DNA of 15,565 nucleotides, from positions 1-15,565 of the forward strand of contig JANQTR010000136.1 in the NCBI GenBank assembly GCA_030731635.1, in the 5' to 3' direction. Shown piece after piece: positions 1 through 6,853 of the stretch. The notes beneath the pieces are model-generated. The model searched no databases. It worked only from the letters and a program-made list of their open reading frames with translations, and was not told the DNA's origin. The stretch's first letter is position 1. Each line of letters starts with the position of its first letter. Origin of the DNA: Erythrobacter sp. (GTDB lineage Bacteria; Pseudomonadota; Alphaproteobacteria; Sphingomonadales; Sphingomonadaceae). A program made the translations under genes and the position numbers.

Positions 1-848
1 ACGGGACGCCAGAACATGTAATGGTATTTGCCATCCATCATGGCGACGTAGGAATCGACCCATGCCATTTCTGCCAAAGCAAGAAAGCGGGCATCATCCA
101 CCAAGCTGCGCCCGGGACGGCCGATCAACTGATTGAGGACTATTCGCACATCACGCCCGGCCCAGAACTTGCCGATGTCGGTTTGTTCAGTGGTGCGATC
201 TTTCGATTTTTTCGCCCCGATAGCTTTTACTTCATTGAAATCACGAGCCCATACCTCGCTGTTCAAAGCCACTGGCGGAACAGGCCGCATTTCATCGGGA
301 GTTGTCATGATCCAAGGCGTTTGTTTCGCCACTATTGTACCCGCCAAGATCGTGGTTTGCACGTAGATGCCCGGTGTTTGGGGGCGGGGCACCGGGTCTT
401 TGCCCTCGGCATTGGAATTGGCTCTGGCGGCGATGACGGAGGCCGCTGCCTCGGCACCGACTTTCTCACCATTGTCGCGAGCAATTTTGTCAGTGATGGC
501 GTCGAGTGACGTTTTCAGTGCGCCGTCAAACATACTTTTCTGATCGGCACACACAACTAAGAGCACATCGTGCGCGGCGCGTGCAGCAGCAGCTTCCGGT
601 GAGCTGCCTTCCGGCGCTTCCAGCATTGTGGTGTAGGGCGTGTATTTCGGCGTGATCGCATTGATGGCTTCGAACATAGCCACGTTGACCATGGCATCGG
701 CATCAAGCTGTCGCGGATCTTCGCATTTGTCCGCTTGGGCTCGCCACTGGGTCAACACATTATTAACGACACCGGCGGAGGCGTTTGTTGCCGTAAATGG
801 TGCGGTAATTGCGACGGAAAGCATCAACGAACGAAAGACATTGCGCAT
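1..848 (-). CDS. Vanadium-dependent haloperoxidase / PAP2-family secreted protein, C-terminus beyond window edge
   Basis: The minus frame is open from an ATG at 848-846 to base 1, giving 282 codons with no stop. Residues 1 to about 25 look like a Sec signal peptide: a basic MRNVFR start, a hydrophobic stretch, and an Ala-rich cleavage region ending NASAG, with no lipobox. Family hallmarks follow: DAMVNVAMFEAINAI near 51-65, the YTPY segment, and DRTTEQTDIGKFW near 217-229. At the window edge comes KYHYMFWRP (Lys274 to Arg281), which matches K-X6-RP, the first of three vanadate/phosphate-binding motifs of this superfamily. The later motifs (PSGH and SRxxxGxHxxxD types) lie outside, so the catalytic histidine cannot be checked. 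Members oxidise halides with H2O2 or act as phosphatases; which applies here is open. The protein probably acts in the periplasm. The start is supported by a G-rich run (complement of 857-861) eight bases upstream. No neighbour explains its role. Confidence 0.82.
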   Translation of the reverse strand, partial: MRNVFRSLMLSVAITAPFTATNASAGVVNNVLTQWRAQADKCEDPRQLDADAMVNVAMFEAINAITPKYTPYTTMLEAPEGSSPEAAAARAAHDVLLVVCADQKSMFDGALKTSLDAITDKIARDNGEKVGAEAAASVIAARANSNAEGKDPVPRPQTPGIYVQTTILAGTIVAKQTPWIMTTPDEMRPVPPVALNSEVWARDFNEVKAIGAKKSKDRTTEQTDIGKFWAGRDVRIVLNQLIGRPGRSLVDDARFLALAEMAWVDSYVAMMDGKYHYMFWRP

Positions 849-878
849 AAATTATTCCCCCCAGCCCTATTTGGGCTG
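849..878 (-). promoter_or_regulatory. Leader hairpin beside the ribosome binding site of the haloperoxidase-like gene
   Basis: On the minus strand the leader reads CAGCCC, a five-base loop AAATA, then GGGCTG, immediately followed by GGGGG and AATAATTT before the ATG. The perfect 6-bp stem covers 862-878. The purine-rich run at 857-861 is the only plausible Shine-Dalgarno. The hairpin abuts it, so folding could affect ribosome access. The pairing is seen directly; any regulatory effect is inference. There is no T-run after the hairpin in either direction, so it is not a normal intrinsic terminator. Confidence 0.35.
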
Positions 879-1137
879 TTTACAAGTCACCAGCCATACC
901 CCTTTCCGGCCTCAAAATCGCATCGCAACGATCTACGAACGCATCGGCATTGCCGTGTTTCACGCTTGTGGCGGCCGCTCTACTTGCGGTTTTGAGGCGT
1001 CTTTGAGGGGAGGTGTGAGCCTAACCCAGGTGCGTAAATGGACGTGCGCCAAAATTCGATCAAGCGCGCGATCGTCAAAAAAGCGTCAATTCTGTAATGC
1101 GTTGGGCAGCGCACCCGGATCTGCGAAGCGCGAGGCT
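879..1137. other. Intergenic stretch without a recognised gene
   Basis: This is the upstream region of the haloperoxidase-like gene. Overlapping frames here on the plus strand lack any recognisable family feature and run straight through the start of the real minus-strand gene. The minus strand carries two TTGACG hexamers (complement of the region near 1075-1090), but no convincing -10 element at proper distance, so no promoter is called. No tRNA, repeat array or clear terminator was seen. Confidence 0.4.
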
Positions 1138-1554
1138 TCAAGGCGTTGACGCAATGACCACGATCAGATCGCTAGCTGAATGACAGCGTCTGGCTAGTAG
1201 GATGGCTTGCCCGAACAGGTCCGGGCCAAACAGCACGGGGCTTTCGCCAGCCGTTCCGGTTGCATGGGCATGTCGTCTGATTGCCCATCTTTTTCGGCCA
1301 CCTGTGTGCTGGTCGAGTTGATCGGCGACAATCGCTTGCACGCCTTTATTTACGTGAACGTGCCTGACGGTCTTCACCCGCCCGCTTGATAGCGGGTCCA
1401 GCGCTTCAATTGTGGCCCTGCATTGCGTCTGTGCTTTCAGCCCCAACCGCAAATTGGTTTAGGTTGCTCCAAGATATGCGCCCATATTGGCAGCGGCGCG
1501 TCGCACCATTTCCGTCAACACGGAATTGAGTGCATCCGCTTGTGCAGCCGGCAT
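1138..1554 (-). pseudogene. Remnant of a conserved hypothetical protein, broken by an in-frame stop
   Basis: Reading leftward from the ATG at 1554-1552, the minus frame encodes MPAAQADALNSVLTEMVRRA and onward to AYLGAT. It then meets a TAA at 1461-1459 and continues in the same frame as TNLRLGLKAQTQCRATIEAL, then KTVRHVHVNKGVQAIVADQL, ending with TGA at 1138-1140. From memory, this resembles a family of small hypothetical proteins common in accessory regions of sphingomonads and rhizobia. In these a helical part (LRLALKAQxQCRAT-like) precedes a V-HV-V-GGQA(I/V)V segment and a polar tail. The stop falls inside the helical part, where a GAA or CAA codon would restore the frame. The true upstream start is uncertain; the frame stays open to a GTG at 1593-1591, just after the permease stop. 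The 104-codon downstream part could in principle start at TTG 1452, but there is no good ribosome site. The family has no known function. Confidence 0.45.
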
Positions 1555-1597
1555 CTTTTTCTGATGCGACAGACCGCCCGCAGCTGCCTTCACCCCC

Positions 1598-2353
1598 TTA
1601 TACCCCCGCCAGTAACCGCACCCCCACCACCAGTACCAGCGCGGCGGTCAGCCAGCGGATCCATGCAGGCGGCAGCAACCGCGTAGCAAATAAGCTGCCG
1701 ATCTGTCCCCCAATTACCACCGCCAATAACAACGGCAGCGCCGCGCCCAACGCCTGCCCGAACAGGCCAGGACCGTTCTTCAGCATTTGTCCGCCCAGCC
1801 CGAATAGTGAGTTGACGAGAATAAACAGGCTCGCCGTAGCAGCGATACCGCGCGGCGCCTCCCACCGTGCAAGGTGCAACAACGGCGCAAGGAAAATCCC
1901 GCCGCCGATACCCACCAGCCCGGCAAAATATCCGAGCGGTCCAGCTGCCAGCGGCATCCATTTGGCAAACCGCGTTGGCGCACCGCTGTCATTCTCGCGC
2001 ACCGGGAGCAGCATTGTCAGGCTGGTCAGCACCAGACTGGCACCCAGCAGCGTCAAAAACGCCACCTCCTTGATTGGGGTCAGGCCGCCAAGGAAGCTTG
2101 CCGGAGCTCCGAGCGCCACGATTACCAGAGCCTTGCGCCACGGGGTCAATCCAGCGCGGGCAAAGCGCAGGCTCGAACCCGCCACCACGACGATATTGCA
2201 CGAAAGCGAAATCAGCGGCAGCAACCGGTAATCAAGCCCTGACAGCGCCAGCAGGGCGGAATAGGTCGATCCTCCGCCGAACCCGACGCTGGCATAAAGC
2301 AGCGCGGTGACAAGGAACGCGAACGCCAATAGCGCCGGAACCGCGCCGACCAT
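1598..2353 (-). CDS. Sulfite exporter TauE/SafE family membrane permease
   Basis: This encodes 251 residues if it starts at ATG 2353-2351. A GTG one codon earlier (2356) is possible, but AGGAAG lies at the better distance of eight bases from the ATG. The protein is nearly all hydrophobic, with about seven or eight membrane helices. It shows the internal duplication of the TauE/SafE (former DUF81) family: the first half has VGFGGGSTYSALLAL near residues 23-37 and the second half VGIGGGIFLAPLLHL near 146-160, each following a helix. Characterised relatives move sulfite, sulfoacetate or other organic anions across the inner membrane; the substrate here cannot be told. It starts 19 bases after the secA stop, so it is probably read from the secA transcript. 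No terminator is evident after its TAA, which is followed directly by the broken hypothetical gene. Confidence 0.88.
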   Translation of the reverse strand: MVGAVPALLAFAFLVTALLYASVGFGGGSTYSALLALSGLDYRLLPLISLSCNIVVVAGSSLRFARAGLTPWRKALVIVALGAPASFLGGLTPIKEVAFLTLLGASLVLTSLTMLLPVRENDSGAPTRFAKWMPLAAGPLGYFAGLVGIGGGIFLAPLLHLARWEAPRGIAATASLFILVNSLFGLGGQMLKNGPGLFGQALGAALPLLLAVVIGGQIGSLFATRLLPPAWIRWLTAALVLVVGVRLLAGV

Positions 2354-2372
2354 CACCGCCCCTTCCTATGTC

Positions 2373-5132
2373 TTAGGCGTTCTGGGCAGCGCTGATCGCG
2401 CCGTGGCAATGCTTGTACTTGTTGCCCGACCCACAGGGGCACGGCGCATTGCGGCTGATCTCGAGATTGGCGAAGGGGTTGTCGGTGTTTGCTCCGCCCG
2501 GCCCCGTCGCTGCGCGCGGACTGCCGGCGAGCGAGCCGAACAGTTCGGGCCGCAATTCCGACCCATCGCCGTCGTTCGAATTGTCCATCCCGGTGAAGGG
2601 GTCAATGTGCCCGGTGAGGAAATCGGGAAGGTCAGGCAGTGACTGCACCTGCGGCGGTTCGATCCGCAATTCGGCGCGGAACAGGATTCGAGTAACTTCC
2701 TCGCGCAGGGTATCGAGCATGCTTTCGAACAGACCAAAGGCTTCCTGCTTGTATTCGTTGATCGGCTGTTTCTGCGCAATGCCGCGCATCCAGATCACCT
2801 GACGCAGCGCATCGAGTGTGGCGAGGTGTTCTTTCCAATGGTGGTCCAGCTGCCGCAACAGCACGTCCTTTTCGACGATCCGCCACATCGCGGGATCGCT
2901 CGCCATCTTGGTTTCGGTCAGTTCGTCGGTCAGAGTACGCAGACGTTCTTCGAGCAGCTCCGGTTCGACCTGATCTTCGGCCAGCCACTCATCAAGTGGC
3001 GGTGCGAGCCCGAAGATTTCTTCAATCTTGGTTTTCAGCCCAGCAATATCCCATTGTTCGGGGTAGGATCCCGGCGGACATGCGGTGCCAACCATCGTGT
3101 TGATCGTATCATGTCGCATATCGACCACGACATCATCAACCGCTTCGGAATCCATGATTTCGGCGCGCTGTTCGTAAACCACCTTGCGCTGATCGTTCAT
3201 CACATCGTCGTATTGAACCACCTGCTTGCGGGTGTCGTAGTTGCGCGCTTCGACCTTTTTCTGCGCCGTCTCAATCGCTTTTGAAAGCCACTTGGAGCCG
3301 ATCGCCTCACCATCAGCGAGGTTCGATTTCATCATCTTCGAAAACAGCGTGTCGGGGCCAAAGATGCGCAGCAGGTCATCCTCAAGGCACAGATAAAAGC
3401 GCGACAGACCAGGATCGCCCTGTCGGCCCGAACGGCCGCGCAGCTGGTTGTCGATGCGGCGCGATTCGTGACGTTCGGTGCCCAGCACGAACAGGCCACC
3501 TGCCGCAATGACCTGCCTTTTCTCCTCGGCCACTTCAGCGCGGATGCGGGCGATAGCGGCATCGCGATCTGGCCCTTCGGGCAGTTCGGAAAGTTCATCG
3601 CGGATGCGGTATTCGATATTACCGCCAAGCTGAATATCGGTTCCGCGCCCGGCCATGTTGGTGGCGATCGTCACCGCGCCAAGCCGCCCGGCCTGCGCAA
3701 CGATACGCGCTTCCTGTTCGTGGAACCGCGCGTTCAGCACCGAATGCGGGACTCCTGCTTCATCAAGAAACTGGCTGAGCATTTCAGACTTTTCAATCGA
3801 CACCGTACCGACGAGGACTGGCTGGCCGATGGCGTTCTTTTCCTTGATACCTTTGGCAATCGCGCCGAATTTGTCGACCGTGCTTTTGTAAAACTCATCT
3901 TGTTCATCAACGCGGGCGACCGGCAGATTGGTCGGGATTTCGACCACGCCGACCTTGTAAATATCCCAGAACTCAGCCGCCTCGGTCGCGGCCGTGCCGG
4001 TCATGCCCGAAAGCTTGGGATACATACGGAAATAGTTCTGGAAGGTGATCGAAGCCATCGTCTGGTTTTCAGGCTCGATCCGTACGCCTTCCTTGGCCTC
4101 GACCGCTTGGTGCAGCCCGTTCGACCAGCGGCGGCCATCCATCATGCGTCCGGTGAATTCATCGATGATGATGATCTTGTCATCCTTGATGATGTAATCC
4201 GTGTCGCGCTTGCGCGCGAAATTGGCCACCAGCGCTTGATCCAGATGGTGGACGACCTGCGTGTTTTCGACATCATAAAGGTTATCGGTGGCCAGCAGCT
4301 CTTTTTCGATGAGCAGTTTTTCCACCTCCTCCAGGCCATCTTCGGTCAGTTGGACGCGCTTCACCTTTTCATCGATGTCGAGCCAATCGACCGGGATTTC
4401 GCGCGCGACCTGATCTAGCGCCACGTAAAGTTCGGACTTGTCTTCGGTCGGGCCGGAAATGATCAGCGGGGTGCGCGCTTCGTCAATCAGGATCGAATCC
4501 ACCTCGTCCACAATCGCGAAGTTGAACGGGCGCTGCGCCATTTGGGCACGTTCGTGCTTCATATTGTCGCGCAGATAGTCAAAGCCAAATTCGTTGTTGG
4601 TGCCATAGGTGATGTCGGCGTTGTAAGCGTCGCGCTTGGTTTCTTCCGGCATGTTCGGGACAATCACCCCAACGCTAAGGCCCAGCCAGTTGTACAGCTG
4701 CCCCATCTCGGCTGCGTCGCGCCGGGCGAGGTAGTCATTCACTGTGACAACGTGAACACCTTTGCCTTCAATGGCGTTGAGATAGACCGCCAGCGTCGCC
4801 ATCAATGTCTTGCCTTCGCCGGTGCGCATTTCTGCGATTTCGCCCCGGTGGAGCACGATCCCGCCGATCAACTGGACATCGAAATGGCGCATTTCGAACA
4901 CCCGCACCGATGCCTCACGCACCGTGGCGAAAGCTTCGGGCATGATTTCGTCAAGCTTTGCGCCATTATCAATCAGCGCGCGCAGCTTGATGGTCTGCCC
5001 CTGCAATTCGGAATCGCTAAGCGCCTGAAGCTGCGGCTCCAGAGCGTTGATCTGATTAACGATTTTACCCAGTGATTTGACATATCGGTCGTTGGTCGAA
5101 CCGAACACAGATTTGACGATAGAATTGAACAT
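2373..5132 (-). CDS. secA: Preprotein translocase ATPase SecA
   Basis: The 919-residue protein is of normal length for proteobacterial SecA, the motor that pushes unfolded preproteins through SecYEG. It acts in the cytoplasm and at the inner membrane. Visible elements in order are the Q-motif region (MRHFDVQLIGG near 81-91), Walker A MRTGEGKT at 102-109, the DEVD box at 208-211, the SGMTGTA segment of the preprotein-binding region, TNMAGRGTDIQLGGN, and the arginine-finger motif QLRGRSGRQGDPG. At the C-terminus is the zinc-binding SEC-C tail NAPCPCGSGNKYKHCHG, with Cys898, Cys900, Cys909 and His910. That tail binds SecB and is intact. The ATG at 5132 gives the canonical MFNSIVKSVFGSTNDR start. 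An AAGG lies about ten bases upstream. A terminator at 5241-5264 separates it from the small gene upstream, so a secA promoter should lie within about 5133-5240, but I could not pick one with confidence. Confidence 0.98.
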   Translation of the reverse strand: MFNSIVKSVFGSTNDRYVKSLGKIVNQINALEPQLQALSDSELQGQTIKLRALIDNGAKLDEIMPEAFATVREASVRVFEMRHFDVQLIGGIVLHRGEIAEMRTGEGKTLMATLAVYLNAIEGKGVHVVTVNDYLARRDAAEMGQLYNWLGLSVGVIVPNMPEETKRDAYNADITYGTNNEFGFDYLRDNMKHERAQMAQRPFNFAIVDEVDSILIDEARTPLIISGPTEDKSELYVALDQVAREIPVDWLDIDEKVKRVQLTEDGLEEVEKLLIEKELLATDNLYDVENTQVVHHLDQALVANFARKRDTDYIIKDDKIIIIDEFTGRMMDGRRWSNGLHQAVEAKEGVRIEPENQTMASITFQNYFRMYPKLSGMTGTAATEAAEFWDIYKVGVVEIPTNLPVARVDEQDEFYKSTVDKFGAIAKGIKEKNAIGQPVLVGTVSIEKSEMLSQFLDEAGVPHSVLNARFHEQEARIVAQAGRLGAVTIATNMAGRGTDIQLGGNIEYRIRDELSELPEGPDRDAAIARIRAEVAEEKRQVIAAGGLFVLGTERHESRRIDNQLRGRSGRQGDPGLSRFYLCLEDDLLRIFGPDTLFSKMMKSNLADGEAIGSKWLSKAIETAQKKVEARNYDTRKQVVQYDDVMNDQRKVVYEQRAEIMDSEAVDDVVVDMRHDTINTMVGTACPPGSYPEQWDIAGLKTKIEEIFGLAPPLDEWLAEDQVEPELLEERLRTLTDELTETKMASDPAMWRIVEKDVLLRQLDHHWKEHLATLDALRQVIWMRGIAQKQPINEYKQEAFGLFESMLDTLREEVTRILFRAELRIEPPQVQSLPDLPDFLTGHIDPFTGMDNSNDGDGSELRPELFGSLAGSPRAATGPGGANTDNPFANLEISRNAPCPCGSGNKYKHCHGAISAAQNA

Positions 5133-5240
5133 GAAAAGCAGACCTTTGAAATTGGGGTGTCCGCAGCAGCGGGCCTGAAAAGGATTTGAAGCATCCGCGC
5201 ACGGCCCATAGGCGAAGCGCGTAAAGCCAGAAAATAATGG

Positions 5241-5264
5241 AAAAACGCCGCCTATTCGTAGGCG
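5241..5264 (-). terminator. Intrinsic terminator of the small secreted-protein gene
   Basis: On the minus strand a perfect 6-bp stem CGCCTA / TAGGCG with the loop CGAA (5249-5264) is followed, after three bases, by TTTTT (complement of 5241-5245). The stop codon TAG of the upstream gene lies inside the 3' arm, so the gene ends within its own terminator. The three-base gap between stem and T-run is slightly wider than ideal. On the plus strand the loop reads TTCG, but no T-run follows in that direction. Confidence 0.55.
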
Positions 5265-5527
5265 CGTTCGATCCCCATCAAGACCGGAAGACGCAGAGCG
5301 CGCGGTGTGGCCGGGCAGCTTTCAGGCGCTTCGACTTCGCGGCTTTGGCTCAGCGTCGTAGGTGCAGTCTGCACCGGTGCGCTTTCGATCCCCGATGTTT
5401 CTTCGCCAGCAGCAGCGGCAATGCTTGAATTGCATGCCAGCGCCTCAGTCAGCGACGCTTGCGCTGGGCTGCCAAACGCAGCAAGCCCGGTGAGAAGGGC
5501 CAGAAGAGCAAGGATATGCCGGGTCAT
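5252..5527 (-). CDS. Small secreted protein of unknown function
   Basis: I do not recognise a family. The 91-residue product begins MTRHILALLALLTGLAAFG, a clear signal peptide with a likely cleavage after SPAQA near residue 24. The mature part of about 65 residues is rich in Ala, Ser, Thr, Pro and Glu. It has two cysteines (in ALACNSS and ESCPAT) that could form a disulfide, and it ends RLPVLMGIERAYE. I chose the ATG at 5527 because it puts the basic start directly before the hydrophobic core and has GCGGAACG upstream. A GTG at 5566 would add 13 residues that do not fit a signal peptide. The gene is divergent from argJ and upstream of secA, with its own terminator. A real gene is supported by the signal peptide and the terminator at its end; the role is unknown. 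Confidence 0.68.
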   Translation of the reverse strand: MTRHILALLALLTGLAAFGSPAQASLTEALACNSSIAAAAGEETSGIESAPVQTAPTTLSQSREVEAPESCPATPRALRLPVLMGIERAYE

Positions 5528-5615
5528 CGTTCCGCACAAATAGGGAATCGCAGTCGTTTCGTCCACCAGCTTGTGCGATATTTACGCCGCGCGTTCTGCG
5601 TCCTAGAGCGCGGCC
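5528..5615. promoter_or_regulatory. Divergent intergenic region between the small secreted-protein gene and argJ
   Basis: These 88 bases separate two genes that start in opposite directions, so they must contain at least the argJ promoter and probably that of the small gene. I see only weak matches to -35 and -10 elements (for example TTGTGC and GATATT near 5571-5583) that do not have proper spacing. I see no clear ArgR-type operator. The argJ start lacks a strong Shine-Dalgarno sequence. The region is called from gene layout only. Confidence 0.3.
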
Positions 5616-6842
5616 ATGCAGATCGAACGTTCGCCCCTCGCCCGCCCCTTCCCGCAATTGCCCGAAATCGCAGGCGTGACGCTGCGTATTGCACGGGCAC
5701 GTTACAAGGAATGGGATCGCTGCGACCTCACTTTTGCTGAACTGGCCGAAGGCACCGCGGTAGCAGGCGTTTTCACCAAAAGCGCCTGCGCCTCGTCCGA
5801 GGTTGAGCTTGGACGTGAAGCGGTCAAGGCGGGCCGCGCGCGGGCGCTGATCGTCAATGCCGGAAATTCCAACGCCTTCACTGGTCATCGCGGGCTTGAA
5901 GCGGTTGAACAGATCATGGCGCAGGTCGCAGGCCACATCGGCTGCCCACGCGAACAGGTATTCGTGTCATCCACCGGTGTCATCGGCGTGCCCTTGCCCA
6001 AGGACAAGGCGCGTGTCGGGGTAGAAGCAGCGCTGCATGCGGAACCTTGCGAATGGGGGGACGCAGCCGCCACTATCGGCACAACAGACACTTTTCCCAA
6101 AGGCGCGGGCGCTTCAGCCATGATCGGCGAAACCCGCGTTGAACTCGCCGGGATCATCAAGGGTTCGGGCATGATCGCACCCGATATGGCGACCATGCTC
6201 GGCTATGTTTTTACCGATGCTGATGTCGCCCCGGCATTTCTGCAAGAGGCCTTGGAGCGCGCCAATACCGCAACGTTTTCGTGCATCACGGTCGATGGCG
6301 ACACCTCGACTAGCGACACAGTGATGGCCTTTGCCACAGGAAAGGCTGGCAACGCGCGGATCGAAAGCTGGGACAGCCCTGGCGCAGATGCGTTCGCGGC
6401 GGCTCTTGCCGATGTGTGCCGCAATCTTGCACACCTCGTTGTTCGCGACGGAGAGGGTGCTCAAAAATTCATCACCATCCGCGTGAGCGGCGCGGCAAGC
6501 GATGACAGCGCGCGGCGCATCGGCCTCAGCATCGCCAACTCGCCACTCGTAAAGACAGCGATTGCAGGTGAGGATGCAAATTGGGGCCGCGTGGTGATGG
6601 CAGTAGGCAAAGCGGGCGAACCAGCGGATCGTGACAGGCTTTCGATTGCGTTTGGCGGCGTGTGGGCCGCGAAAAACGGCCTGCCGGTTGATGACTATGA
6701 CGAGGCCCCGGTCGCAGCGCATCTTAAGGGCGACGAAATCGATATCGCGGTCGATCTTGGGCTTGCTGAAGGTCACGCCACGGTTTGGACCTGCGACCTT
6801 ACTCACGGCTACATAGCCATCAACGCAGATTACCGTTCGTGA
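5616..6842 (+). CDS. argJ: Bifunctional glutamate N-acetyltransferase / amino-acid acetyltransferase ArgJ
   Basis: ArgJ moves the acetyl group from N-acetylornithine to glutamate, recycling it in arginine synthesis; bifunctional members also use acetyl-CoA. It is a cytoplasmic enzyme. The 408-residue length fits the family. Seen features are NAGNSNAFTG at 81-90, the oxyanion region SSTGVIGVPLP at 118-128, and KGSGMIAPDMATML at 182-195. In the last, the precursor cuts itself between Ala192 and Thr193, making Thr193 the N-terminal nucleophile of the beta chain. The C-terminal HGYIAINADYRS is the usual family ending. The ATG at 5616 is preferred because it gives the typical short leader before the conserved FPQLPEIAGV segment, although its ribosome site is poor. 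The TGA at 6840-6842 lies 11 bases before the ATG of the phosphatase gene, so the two are probably co-transcribed. Whether it makes acetylglutamate from acetyl-CoA cannot be told from sequence alone. Confidence 0.96.
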   Translation: MQIERSPLARPFPQLPEIAGVTLRIARARYKEWDRCDLTFAELAEGTAVAGVFTKSACASSEVELGREAVKAGRARALIVNAGNSNAFTGHRGLEAVEQIMAQVAGHIGCPREQVFVSSTGVIGVPLPKDKARVGVEAALHAEPCEWGDAAATIGTTDTFPKGAGASAMIGETRVELAGIIKGSGMIAPDMATMLGYVFTDADVAPAFLQEALERANTATFSCITVDGDTSTSDTVMAFATGKAGNARIESWDSPGADAFAAALADVCRNLAHLVVRDGEGAQKFITIRVSGAASDDSARRIGLSIANSPLVKTAIAGEDANWGRVVMAVGKAGEPADRDRLSIAFGGVWAAKNGLPVDDYDEAPVAAHLKGDEIDIAVDLGLAEGHATVWTCDLTHGYIAINADYRS

Positions 6843-6853
6843 GCGCGCCCGGC

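Noticed and set aside
21..509. Open frame of 162 codons on the plus strand at the left edge
   Set aside because: It lies antisense to the haloperoxidase-like gene, which has a signal peptide and family motifs in the minus frame. The plus product has no recognisable feature.
1070..1095. TTGACG hexamers on the minus strand as promoter of the haloperoxidase gene
   Set aside because: No acceptable -10 element lies at 16-18 bases, and the distance to the ATG is more than 200 bases.
640..1149. 169-codon plus-strand frame crossing the haloperoxidase start and leader
   Set aside because: It runs through the real minus gene start, and its product has no recognisable family.
1381..1396. Inverted repeat CCCGC-TTGATA-GCGGG
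   Set aside because: It is a five-bp stem without a following T-run and lies inside the pseudogene remnant, so it is not called a terminator.
3468..4418. 316-codon plus-strand frame
   Set aside because: It is entirely antisense to secA. Long antisense frames are expected in GC-rich DNA with strong third-position bias.
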